Source: Candidatus Nanopelagicales bacterium (lineage in GTDB: Bacteria > Actinomycetota > Actinomycetes > S36-B12). Taken from it: a DNA stretch of 64,000 nucleotides. A program made the translations under genes and the position numbers. This document shows, one piece after another, positions 26,248-34,471 of the stretch. How positions within the stretch are numbered: position 1 is the stretch's first letter; each line of letters opens with the position of its first letter. A model generated the notes under the pieces. That model did not search any database. It saw only the letters and a program-made list of their open reading frames with translations, and was not told where the DNA came from. Location: positions 144,355 through 208,354 of the forward strand of contig JAPKAV010000001.1 in the NCBI GenBank assembly GCA_028825115.1, written 5' to 3'.

Positions 26248-27087
26248 TTAAGGCTGAGGGACATTGGTCCTAGATGAGCGCGCTTCCTCTTTTTTAGTTT
26301 GGATGCTTCTCACCTGCTCGACAAGTGATGGCGGCGAATGCACTAAGAACTTCGTGTGCTGGTTTCCGCCTAACCCTTTTCGCAAAACTGCCGCCGCAAA
26401 TATACATTCTTTAACCGAGGTTTGTGCAGTTTCTGAAGGGCTGCCCCAGTAACCAAAAACATCGACCTGAGTAGCACCCAAAGACTTGGCAAATTGAACT
26501 GCTTTGGGAACCGATACAATTATAGAAGGTGCGATCTCACTTCCCCCTCCTGAGATCGGAGTCGTGGATTGAAATGAATCGCTAATATTTTCTAGTCAAA
26601 TGCGCGGATGAAGCCGCATGATCATGAGTAGTACACCGCCGTCTGCAACAAAATTCCATGCGGCCCGGATATTTTCGCGAATCTACTCGTTCCAATCCAC
26701 AGCACTCAGGGACACGACAAGGTTGAATGTTTGAGCCGGCTCCAGCAGCGCCACGCCTTCCAATCCATCACCGGCGATGACACGCCCACCGAAACCTTCA
26801 ACTAGACGACCACCAAGTTCAGCCGCGTGGGCATGGATCTCAAGACCAGTGTATTGCCAACAACCAAACTGTTCATTGAGCGCGAGACCAAGTCCACCAC
26901 AAGCGCACCCAATGTCGAGGATCGTCGTCGTGGGTCCAGGGGCTACTAAATCCAGCGCAAGCCGTTCGGATGGATAAAAGTGGCTATATTTGAACCGATT
27001 ATGCGAGTAGTAATCCGAGAGCCCCGGACTGTTGTAACTAATGTTCATGTACTTTCCAGCCTCGCCAAGAATAAAGCCATGAAGCAC
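26248..27087 (-). pseudogene. Class I SAM methyltransferase with two premature stops
   Basis: One frame reads through 280 codons except for a TAG at 26683-26685 and a TGA at 26596-26598. The N-terminal part has YPSERLAL and the SAM loop ILDIGCACGGLGLAL. After the TAG the frame continues IRENIRAAWNFVADGG, the expected downstream strand of the same fold. After the TGA it continues to SLGATQVDVFGYWGSP. The likely ancestral codons are CAG (Gln) and CGA (Arg), each one C-to-T change. The start is GTG 27087 or, better, ATG 27048. The gene follows a TIGR04326-like remnant. Confidence 0.85.
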
Positions 27088-27090
27088 AAC

Positions 27091-27503
27091 CTACTCCTCA
27101 CCAAAACGAATCAGTGACGCGAGTAAAGCCTTCCATTTCGTTGCGCCACCTTCAAGGTGCATTGGATATATTCCTTCTACTGACCTTGACATCACGACAA
27201 AGTTAGGGCTCCAAAGAGAAGCATCAACATCCGTTGCGTTGCTCACATGTTGCATTACTGGTCCATTTTTTTTGGGAGGTTCCCATTGAATTGGCGGCCA
27301 CCCCTAAACATCGGGAGCGGAACCGCTTGCAAATTTTCATCAAGTGCAGTGGAACTGACATTGCTACAAAGCACCGCACGGCACCTGGCTAAGTCCTCTT
27401 CCACCGTATGCGCTTCTGAGCGTGAAACCCCAAAGAGTGGCGGTCGTGGGCAGCGAAGGGTATGGATGTTGTGAAAATATTCGTCATTCTCAACCTTCTC
27501 CAA
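27091..27503 (-). pseudogene. TIGR04326-like C-terminal remnant
   Basis: Two frames together match the last part of the intact protein at 28672-30561. The first frame has LARCRAVLCSNVSSTALDE (intact copy: LAECDVTLCSNVSSASLDA) and RGGRQFNGNL. A shift near 27260 leads to a second frame ending MHLEGGATKWKALLASL (intact copy: MYLDGGLTKWYALLASL). The remnant is therefore a third trace of this gene, after the chimera at 21145. It has no N-terminal 500 residues. It sits between the HAD copy A and the broken methyltransferase. Confidence 0.85.
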
Positions 27504-27523
27504 CGTCTCACGACCACACCACC

Positions 27524-28189
27524 CTACAAGCGAAGTCCCATTTTTACTTTTACCGCAGCAGTGATTCCCAGCAAGTCACTTATCACTACGTCAGATTCAT
27601 CGAACTTGGATGAGGCTAAGGGGGAGACCTGGATAAATTGCACGTTAGTGGCGATAGCCGCATGCAAATCCTCGCGGCTGTCACCCACCAGAATGCATGC
27701 GGAGGAGCGATAGCCACGCATTGCGATAACTTCTCGAACCGTGGACTCCTTCTCCGGAGGCCACCCGTGAACGGATGTGAAGAATTTGGCGATATTTCTC
27801 CGGTCTAGGATGCGCCTCAGCTCATCGGTCGGTGTGGCCGAGACGGCGTGAAGTGGAGCCTTTTCAGACCACTCCTTGAGTGCGGCGTGCGCCCCTGGGA
27901 TCTCTGGAGCTGCCACAACCCCTTCAAAAACCGATGCGGAGAACTGGCTAATGCGGTCAGAGACCTCTCGAGTCGATGGTTCACGACCGACGATTAAGCG
28001 GAAAAGACGGGTAATTTTTTCACTCCTCGTCACTCCCCCAAGTGAAAGGTGAAAGGCGATAATCTCTTCCCGCGCCTCTGGATAGTCGCTAAAGGCGCTG
28101 CTAAAGGCTTCCCCCTTTATGGCAAGCGAGTCAATAAGCACGCCATCGACGTCAAAAAAGATAGCTTCAGGTTGATTGAGTATGGGCAT
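27524..28189 (-). CDS. HAD-superfamily phosphatase, copy A with intact motifs
   Basis: 221 aa. Motif I is FFDVDGVLIDS, with the nucleophile and acid/base aspartates. The cap region follows (FHLSLGGVTRSEK), then HAVSATPTDEL (motif II threonine/serine), and CILVGDSREDLHAA provides the metal-binding acidic pair. It is the only one of three copies with every motif in order. The likely job is dephosphorylation of a sugar phosphate or sugar-acid phosphate before CMP activation or transfer (inferred from context). It starts 2 bases after the truncated SDR. Confidence 0.85.
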   Translation of the reverse strand: MPILNQPEAIFFDVDGVLIDSLAIKGEAFSSAFSDYPEAREEIIAFHLSLGGVTRSEKITRLFRLIVGREPSTREVSDRISQFSASVFEGVVAAPEIPGAHAALKEWSEKAPLHAVSATPTDELRRILDRRNIAKFFTSVHGWPPEKESTVREVIAMRGYRSSACILVGDSREDLHAAIATNVQFIQVSPLASSKFDESDVVISDLLGITAAVKVKMGLRL

Positions 28190-28191
28190 AG

Positions 28192-28569
28192 CTACTCGTC
28201 ACCTGAGATGGTGGTCGCCCGCCCGGTTACGTAGGTGCTCTGTTTAGACCCAAGCCAGAAGATGCAGTCAGCTATTTTGCGGCGATCCGCTGGTTGTTGT
28301 TCAGGCATGGAGATTGCTCGTCCAATTAAATTTCGGTTAGAAAATGTTGAGTTCCCCTTCGTGTTTGTGACTCCAATGCGAACGACGTTGGTAAGTACGT
28401 TGCTCGTAGCCCAGTCACAGGTAAGTCGCGGGATAAACTCGCACGCGTGGTTGACTATAAAGCGTAGGCGAAGGAATCCATCGTTAAGGTACTTTTGATT
28501 CAGGGCAAGACCAATGTCTGAACTTGCACCCGGTAATAAAACTCTACGTTTATGTTCTTCTTCACTCAC
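28192..28569 (-). pseudogene. SDR copy A, internally deleted
   Basis: 125 codons with a GTG start. Residues 1-32 match the N-terminus of the full SDR (LPGASSDIGLA) and the rest matches its C-terminal half (VNHACEFIPRL onwards). The join falls at ggattcc, a 7-base sequence that occurs twice in copy B, 350 bases apart. A 2-base insertion just after the join brings the frame back (350 minus 2 is 348, divisible by 3). The product lacks most of the Rossmann fold, the catalytic Ser and the Tyr, so it cannot be an active reductase. Confidence 0.88.
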
Positions 28570-28671
28570 GATTTTAGTTTAGGGCACTCCATGTGTGTGA
28601 TCGCGAGAAGTCGTGTGTTTGGGAGGTAGAGCACGTAACCTTGAGCGACGGCCCACTCCCGTGGTGCCGTG

Positions 28672-30561
28672 TCACAGTGAAGCGAGCAACGCATACCACT
28701 TAGTTAAGCCACCATCCAGGTACATTGCGTAGGGCTGTTCCGTGGATCTTGCCCCCGCGCCAAACTCAATTTTTCCAAGAGCAGCAGCCACTTCGGCCGC
28801 GTCATTCACGTACATGACAGTTGGCCCAGCCCTCAATGGAGACCCATTGAGCACACGGCCGTCCCTAAGCATTAGAGTCGGAATTCCCTCAAAAATTGCA
28901 TCTAGCGATGCAGAACTTACGTTGCTGCAGAGCGTCACGTCGCATTCGGCTAGGGCTTCTCTGGTTGTCTGTACTTCCGAAAGTGATACCCCGCTTGGAA
29001 GGCTTTCCTTCAAAAATGGCTTTGCAGGGTGTGGTCGAAACGTAAAGGTCCACTTATCACCAGCGAAAGGAACCAGTTCTTCAAGGATCTGGAGTTGTTT
29101 TGCACACATCGAAACGTCATATTCACCGAAAACAAGAAGCGTTCGGCTATTGAATGCACGGGTTCGATTTTTTGACGAGTCTGCATTAGTTGAATGGCGG
29201 GACCAGAATCGTAATGCCTCAACTTTGCGGATCTTCGAGGGTTCCCGTCCGTTGGCAATCATGATGGCTTCACTTTTTGGATCGATAACGGCAACATCGG
29301 AGGGAGCGGGCAGTGTTCGACTGTTCTCAGCACTAGACCCGGAAAATCCAATCGCATATCGAAGATCCCAAGTGCGTACAGGCACATGCGCCACTCCAAT
29401 GTTTGGGCCTGCATCTCGAGCCATCCGTGCCCAAAGGAGCGCCATTTCCCAAGGCTGGTTCTCCATTAAGTAGATACATGAACCCTGGCCTTGCTGAAAG
29501 GGGAGCGCCTCACCAAAAAGTGAAAGCCACAGTGCGTTCCTGGCCGCTCCTAAGCCCTGAAAATCTGAATTCAAGCGAGAACGGACTAGTGGCGAAACGT
29601 CTAACCCACTCACGGAATCTGCCCAAGGAATTCGAGTTGCGAGCTGTTTTGTGATTTTGCGTATCCGTAAATATTGCACAACGGATTTAAATGCAACTGG
29701 CAGAGTCAAGTAGTCATGAAGAAGGAAGTGGCGCGAAGAAGCGTGGTGTCGATTCAGACCCCGGAGTGCGGCTCGCGCTGAGCGTACATTGGGGAGCGCT
29801 GCACTTCTTACGTCGATGTGGATCCAGTTAACCGTTGTCCGCAGTCGGGGAAGGATCTGGGTAAGTGGGCCCCAGTAGTTGGATGTGAAAGTACCGTCCC
29901 GCGCGGCTGTCGAATCAATATTGGTGAAGTAGTCAACGACGGTGAGTGCAGGATCCTCAGCGGTATCAGGAGAGAGTTTATGGCGATGCCAAGTGAAGTA
30001 GCGGAGATACTGCAGGGCTAGGTAACCAATCCCATTAATAAGATGAGGAATTTTTCTTTCAAGGAGTGAGCAAGTGGTGTGGACGTGCGATTCATCGATA
30101 TCCATCCTGTGTCCGTGAACGAATGTGATTTTACGTTCAGTTTCGATGCACCATAGTGTGAGAATCTTCTCGAACTCCGCGTCAGCGTCGTGCACTTGCA
30201 GTTCTCCCACATGGTTGGCATCTGAGATCTGGACCAGGGCCCAGAGGCGCAGAGTTGCATAGGCGATGGATGTTGGGTTGAACGAATAATCCGAAGGAAT
30301 TGTCATCCACCAGTAACTAAGCCCAGGCCGCACGAGGAGAGCATCAACGACTGTCGTTGCGCCGAAGGAATTTTTCCCGACGGTTTCGAGCCACGACAAG
30401 TATCTGAGCTTCCAGTAGCTTGCGTTCTCGTTGAGCAGCTCCGGAAGCGAAATATTGCCTGCCTTGCTCTTTTGCTCAGAAATGTATTGCGCCCAATAGA
30501 CCGAGAAGTGTCCGGGCGGTGGTGTGCCCTCCGGAGAGCACCACAACAGTAACTTCTTCAT
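28672..30561 (-). CDS. Surface carbohydrate biosynthesis protein, TIGR04326-like
   Basis: 629 aa from ATG 30561 (MKKLLLWCSPEG), preceded by AAGGAGG at close spacing; the frame is open to 30615. The long N-terminal region ends with KITFVHGHRMD-type segments. The C-terminal third has LVFGEYD, WTFTFRPHPAKPF, and then CDVTLCSNVSSASLDAIFEG with LRDGRVLNGSPLR. That last combination is what I remember of TIGR04326 (O_ant_LIC13510) proteins, and it looks like the donor-binding half of a GT-B glycosyltransferase. It probably transfers an acidic sugar during surface glycan assembly. It is the only complete copy; remnants lie at 21145 and 27091. Confidence 0.8.
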   Translation of the reverse strand: MKKLLLWCSPEGTPPPGHFSVYWAQYISEQKSKAGNISLPELLNENASYWKLRYLSWLETVGKNSFGATTVVDALLVRPGLSYWWMTIPSDYSFNPTSIAYATLRLWALVQISDANHVGELQVHDADAEFEKILTLWCIETERKITFVHGHRMDIDESHVHTTCSLLERKIPHLINGIGYLALQYLRYFTWHRHKLSPDTAEDPALTVVDYFTNIDSTAARDGTFTSNYWGPLTQILPRLRTTVNWIHIDVRSAALPNVRSARAALRGLNRHHASSRHFLLHDYLTLPVAFKSVVQYLRIRKITKQLATRIPWADSVSGLDVSPLVRSRLNSDFQGLGAARNALWLSLFGEALPFQQGQGSCIYLMENQPWEMALLWARMARDAGPNIGVAHVPVRTWDLRYAIGFSGSSAENSRTLPAPSDVAVIDPKSEAIMIANGREPSKIRKVEALRFWSRHSTNADSSKNRTRAFNSRTLLVFGEYDVSMCAKQLQILEELVPFAGDKWTFTFRPHPAKPFLKESLPSGVSLSEVQTTREALAECDVTLCSNVSSASLDAIFEGIPTLMLRDGRVLNGSPLRAGPTVMYVNDAAEVAAALGKIEFGAGARSTEQPYAMYLDGGLTKWYALLASL

Positions 30562-30639
30562 CGCCTCCTTATGATACTTGAATAAAGGGAGATAAGAACC
30601 GCAGCGACATGACACGGCGCACCAATGTAGCCTTGGGCT

Positions 30640-31542
30640 ATGCGAGTGTTGATTTCTGGAGCCAACGGACTGTTAGGTCAGCATTTGGTCCAGAGCCGAA
30701 GTCAAGAATTCGAGATTCTCGGAATTATTCGCTCCAAGAATTTAACCGGGATTCGAGTTGAGTGCGAAACACGCGAATTAGATTTGACACAATTTTCCGA
30801 AGTCATTCAAGTCCTTGACACATTTGCACCTGAGGTAATTATTCACACGGCTGCTGAGGGGCGTGTGGATGCAGTTCAGGAGCGGATCGATGAATTTAGG
30901 ACGCTGAATGTAAAACTACCTTCGCTTCTCAGCAAGTATGCCAAAAATTCAGGCGCACAAATAGTGCATCTGTCTTCCAACGCGGTGTTTGGAGGCAGGG
31001 CCGAAAGCTACTCTGACTACAGCGGACTGGACCCGATCAATGATTATGGAGTTCTCAAGGCGGAAGCCGAACGATCAGTCATTGAGCAGAATCCCGGTGC
31101 ATTAATAATTAGACCGATACTTATGTATGGATGGCCACAGCCGTCCGGAAGACAAAACCCAGTCACTTCGTGGATTGCTAACTTGCGGGAAGGTAAAAAG
31201 ATACGCGTGGTCGATGACGTCTGGACAGAACCATTAGCAGCCTGGGATTGCGCAGAGGCAATTTGGTGCGCTCTGGATACAGATATGTCGGGTCCTTTAA
31301 ATGTGAGTGGTGGTGTGAAGATGTCATTACTTGAGTTTGCACACAAGGTAGCGTCTGTTTTTGAGTTGGATTCGTCCCTAATCGAGCCTGCGTCAAGTGG
31401 AGATTTTCCGACCCTTGCTCCAAGGCCAGGTAGCACCTCCTTTGATCTGAAGCGACTCACAGAAGAGCTGCGCTTTCATCCGCTCTCTCCTCTGGAAGGA
31501 CTTGAGAAGCTAAAACATGACGAGCCTGCGATGGGGCGCTAA
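30640..31542 (+). CDS. dTDP-4-dehydrorhamnose reductase-like SDR (RmlD family)
   Basis: 300 aa. The nucleotide loop is LISGANGLLGQHLV; IIHTAAEGRVDAVQ and VHLSSNAVFGG match the RmlD_sub_bind pattern, and the catalytic Tyr/Lys are in NDYGVLKAEAE. The family reduces a 4-keto-6-deoxy sugar nucleotide, but without RmlA/B/C genes here the dTDP-rhamnose role is doubtful and another 4-keto sugar is possible. It is divergent from the TIGR04326-like gene, with only about 78 bases between the starts, so the two share a promoter region. Confidence 0.87.
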   Translation: MRVLISGANGLLGQHLVQSRSQEFEILGIIRSKNLTGIRVECETRELDLTQFSEVIQVLDTFAPEVIIHTAAEGRVDAVQERIDEFRTLNVKLPSLLSKYAKNSGAQIVHLSSNAVFGGRAESYSDYSGLDPINDYGVLKAEAERSVIEQNPGALIIRPILMYGWPQPSGRQNPVTSWIANLREGKKIRVVDDVWTEPLAAWDCAEAIWCALDTDMSGPLNVSGGVKMSLLEFAHKVASVFELDSSLIEPASSGDFPTLAPRPGSTSFDLKRLTEELRFHPLSPLEGLEKLKHDEPAMGR

Positions 31543-31546
31543 AACA

Positions 31547-32395
31547 ATGGAATCAGTTTCTCGCCCCCTAGTTTCTGTGATAATTCCCACTTACAATATG
31601 GAGCAGCACATCGCGGAAACACTGAATTCCGTTCAGAGCCAAACCCTTGAATCGTGGGAAGCGATCGTGGTTGATGATTGTTCGACGGATTTAACAGCCC
31701 AAATCGTGAATAACTTTGTGGAGCAAGACCCACGGATACGATATTGTCGTCTGCCGAAGAACAGCAACTTGCCTGCAGTACCCAGAAATTATGGAATCCA
31801 ACAGGCTCATGGAAAATATGTCGCTCTACTAGATCACGATGATGCATGGAACCCACAAAAGCTACAGCGACAAGTCCAAGTCCTCGAGGAAGATGAGGAC
31901 CTAGCAATGGTCCACTCTCAGCTGTGGGTTGTCAGAGATGGGCGGAGATTTTGGGGAATTTTCTATCTGCGATCACCACGGCAGTGCATTGCTGTTGAAT
32001 CAAGTTTGAAATGGCGTAATGTAATTCAGTGTTCTGCTGTCATGGTCCGAAAGGTTGTCATCCAAGACTTGGGTGGTTTTGATGAATCACTCGAATTAAG
32101 AGCGGTCGAGGACTATCATCTTTGGTACCGTATAAGTCAGCAGCACAGAATTGCATTCATAAGTGAAATTCACGGGGTGTACCGCCACGATAAATCGAGC
32201 ACCTCGTCCATCGAAAACATGGTACACCGGCTGCAGAAAGTGGATCAGGCCCTCGGAACGCTAACCTCGGCGACCAAACAAAATTTTTTGCGAAAAATTA
32301 TGGCGAAAGCACTGAACTTCCCCAGTGTGCTCTATTTTCTCATCCTCGAAGGTCGTTACCGACAGTATGTTGGTTCTTCACCAAGATGTTGGTAA
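31547..32395 (+). CDS. Family 2 glycosyltransferase
   Basis: 282 aa from ATG 31547, four bases after the reductase stop; an upstream ATG at 31517 would overlap it. The GT-A fold begins VSVIIPTYNMEQH, with the first aspartate region VVDDCSTD and the DxD-type motif LLDHDDAW. WRNVIQCSAVMVRK and AVEDYHLWYR are the typical acceptor-side motifs, with ED as the likely catalytic base. It transfers one sugar from a nucleotide donor in the cytoplasm. Its 3' end overlaps the convergent GT4 gene by 40 bases. Confidence 0.9.
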   Translation: MESVSRPLVSVIIPTYNMEQHIAETLNSVQSQTLESWEAIVVDDCSTDLTAQIVNNFVEQDPRIRYCRLPKNSNLPAVPRNYGIQQAHGKYVALLDHDDAWNPQKLQRQVQVLEEDEDLAMVHSQLWVVRDGRRFWGIFYLRSPRQCIAVESSLKWRNVIQCSAVMVRKVVIQDLGGFDESLELRAVEDYHLWYRISQQHRIAFISEIHGVYRHDKSSTSSIENMVHRLQKVDQALGTLTSATKQNFLRKIMAKALNFPSVLYFLILEGRYRQYVGSSPRCW

Positions 32396-33525
32396 AAGTC
32401 CAAAATCTTGTGCCAGAGAAAATTTCGACCATAGAACTCAACAACTTGTTGTCGCGCGGCATCTCCCAGAACTCTCAGTTCAATCCCACCTTTCATGATC
32501 TCATTCATGGTCGAGAAAAGTATCGAGGAGTTCTTTATTGGAATAAGGAACCCATTTACTCCCTCGATTATGACCTCATTGCATCCATTAATGTCAGTTA
32601 CGATCGAGGGTAATGACATTGCTCCCGCTTCAATAACGGAGTTGGGTAGCCCTTCGCGGTAACTTGGGAGGACAAAGACATTGGCTGCCGCGAGGTAAGG
32701 TCTCACGTCAAAATGCCATCCGATTGCATGGATCCTGTCTGAACAAGCCATCTTTTCTCGAGTTCTGATTGGGAGTGGGGTTAGTTTTTCTTCTTGTTCG
32801 CCAACTAGTAGTAGGTCTACATCGAAATGGGAATCGGCAAGTTCAACGAATGCCTCGATCAACTCGATTATTCCCTTGTCGGGCACCAATCTACCGACAT
32901 AGACGAAAACAGTATTCTGGTCGGAAATACCCAGACTAGTGCGAACATTGTCATTGTCATTGTCATTGTCATTGTCATTGGCAAGGCTGTAATGGTTGAT
33001 GTCCACTCCATTGATCGAACCGTTGCCTATAACCGTAACGATCTTCTTAGTAAGACGAGCATGGACAAAGTCTCTGAGCCCGAAACTATTGGATGTTAAG
33101 GCAGTCGCATTAAAGTAAGTGAATTGCTCGGCAAGTTTCATGAGTGAGCGCCGAATCCCTTGAGCTTCCATCAAGGGCATCCCCACTATTCCGTGAACTC
33201 GCCGAGGAACCCGGGCCAGACGGCCCGCGATCATGGTCACGAGTCCGGCCTTTGGGGTGTATGACTGAATTATGTCGGGTCGATGTTTCCGCAAGAGCCT
33301 GAACATACGCCAGATCGAAAGCAAATCGTGTAACGGTGCAATGGTGCGTCTCATTTCAACCGCTTTCCAGCAGACACCTTCTCTCTCGGCCACGTTGGCG
33401 ATTCTGTCGGAGGGTGAGCTCACGATCGTGACGTCGAAGTACTGGTTAAGAAATCCCGGTTGCCCTTCAAGCAACGAGTCAAGCGAATCAACAACCGTAG
33501 TGAGAATCCAGAGTTTTTGCTTCAA
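32356..33525 (-). CDS. Family 4 glycosyltransferase with in-frame hexanucleotide repeat
   Basis: 389 aa from TTG 33525, which overlaps the upstream epimerase stop (TTGA). The N-terminal domain has DIIQSYTPKAG and RRVHGIVGMP. The C-terminal donor domain begins FVYVGRLVPDKG, followed by PSYREGLPNSVIEAGAM, the E-x7-E motif of GT4 enzymes. Between the domains is (Asp-Asn)n, encoded by five perfect hexamers. Related enzymes usually have an SPD-like linker at this point, so length changes here should be tolerated. It uses a nucleotide-sugar donor to extend a lipid-linked glycan. Confidence 0.92.
   Translation of the reverse strand: MKQKLWILTTVVDSLDSLLEGQPGFLNQYFDVTIVSSPSDRIANVAEREGVCWKAVEMRRTIAPLHDLLSIWRMFRLLRKHRPDIIQSYTPKAGLVTMIAGRLARVPRRVHGIVGMPLMEAQGIRRSLMKLAEQFTYFNATALTSNSFGLRDFVHARLTKKIVTVIGNGSINGVDINHYSLANDNDNDNDNDNVRTSLGISDQNTVFVYVGRLVPDKGIIELIEAFVELADSHFDVDLLLVGEQEEKLTPLPIRTREKMACSDRIHAIGWHFDVRPYLAAANVFVLPSYREGLPNSVIEAGAMSLPSIVTDINGCNEVIIEGVNGFLIPIKNSSILFSTMNEIMKGGIELRVLGDAARQQVVEFYGRNFLWHKILDFYQHLGEEPTYCR
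32947..32980 (+). repeat. Hexanucleotide tandem repeat (attgtc)5 in the GT4 gene
   Basis: Five perfect attgtc units followed by attg. On the coding strand each unit gives Asp-Asn, so changes in unit number keep the frame and only lengthen or shorten the inter-domain linker. Confidence 0.95.
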
Positions 33526-34454
33526 GACCGTACCTGAGTACTCAAGTACATCAACGGGTCGAGAAATTTCTCGACATCAATGAACTGCGCAAGCCGTTCA
33601 GTATTGGCTATACACGCCTCCACTTCATCACGAGTGACGTGTTCAAGTTCCACTTCGATTTCGTTGCTACGAAGCACGTCAATAAGTTCTGTTACGCAGA
33701 TCCCTTTTCCCCTGCCGATATTTATGACTCCTGGATTCGCACCCACAGTCAATTCCAGATAGGTCTTGGCAGCATCTGTCACGTGAGTGAAGTCACGAAG
33801 AGAAGCACCTAAATTTATCACCCGAAATGGCGACGATGATTTCGCTGCTTGCTTCAACCTATGGATTACTGAGAATCGATCTTTGCCCCCATAAAGGTTG
33901 AAGGGTCGAACGATGGTGTAGTCAATGCCGTATGCCTGTGCGAAACTGGTAACTAATTGTTCGGCCGCAACCTTGAATGCACCGTGTATTCCATGTGTCT
34001 GAACCGCGTCGCGCTCTTTGCAATTCGCATTATCACCATATACAACAGCACTACTAGTGTAGATCATTCTTGAGCATTGTGAAGATTTCGCCCATTCCAA
34101 GGTCCGCGCAAGGACCCCTAATGACTGATTCAGATACTCGACCGGGTCTGAAAAGTCCGACAACTGATTCGCAGGTTGAAACGCATTTACAATCACAGGC
34201 AAATTCTTGGGCATTAATATTGAGGCATCAGGGTTTAATATTTCTCTCGAAGAGATGACGGTGGCGTTTGAATGATTCGCGATAGTGTGCGTTAAATTAC
34301 TTCGAGCACCAATAATCACTAACTTTTGACGTTTATCCTCGGTTGCTCCCACAGAGTGAAGCCTAAGGGATCTAGGTCTTTGAGCGGCCAACGCCCAAAT
34401 GTCACTGTACCGCAACCTCCGATCTTTATGGCTGATTTTTCTTGAGGGGGGCAT
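33522..34454 (-). CDS. NAD-dependent sugar epimerase/dehydratase with catalytic Tyr replaced by His
   Basis: 310 aa from ATG 34454; a longer frame to 34499 would overlap the dehydratase gene. The nucleotide strand is KLVIIGARSNL, a divergent form of the glycine loop. The serine strand is MIYTSSAVVYGD. The expected YGxxK reads HGAFK, so the catalytic Tyr appears as His, which is one base from TAT/TAC. IVRPFNLYGG and LRDFTHVTDAA are intact. It may be inactive, use another acid, or act as a binding protein. Its stop overlaps the start of the GT4 gene. Confidence 0.85.
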   Translation of the reverse strand: MPPSRKISHKDRRLRYSDIWALAAQRPRSLRLHSVGATEDKRQKLVIIGARSNLTHTIANHSNATVISSREILNPDASILMPKNLPVIVNAFQPANQLSDFSDPVEYLNQSLGVLARTLEWAKSSQCSRMIYTSSAVVYGDNANCKERDAVQTHGIHGAFKVAAEQLVTSFAQAYGIDYTIVRPFNLYGGKDRFSVIHRLKQAAKSSSPFRVINLGASLRDFTHVTDAAKTYLELTVGANPGVINIGRGKGICVTELIDVLRSNEIEVELEHVTRDEVEACIANTERLAQFIDVEKFLDPLMYLSTQVRS

Positions 34455-34471
34455 GAGCAACGTGAGAGGGA

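Larger units (their letters stand above)
27524..28785 (-). repeat. Segmental duplication, copy A (TIGR04326-like tail, truncated SDR, HAD)
   Basis: Counterpart of 19658-21260. Here the TIGR04326-like gene is complete and the HAD is intact, but the SDR has lost 350 bases. Homology continues through the 102-base gap between the TIGR04326-like stop and the SDR start. Confidence 0.85.

Noticed and set aside
23407-27087. Use of TAG/TGA as sense codons (recoding) to explain in-frame stops
   Set aside because: The intact genes of the window use all three stop codons normally, and the damaged genes also carry frameshifts and deletions, so decay is simpler.
19658-30561. Insertion sequence as the cause of the duplications
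   Set aside because: I found no transposase-like frame or terminal inverted repeats at the block edges; the junctions seen fit short-homology recombination.
32941-32985. CRISPR or regulatory repeat array
   Set aside because: The unit is a 6-base tandem repeat inside a coding frame, with no spacers.
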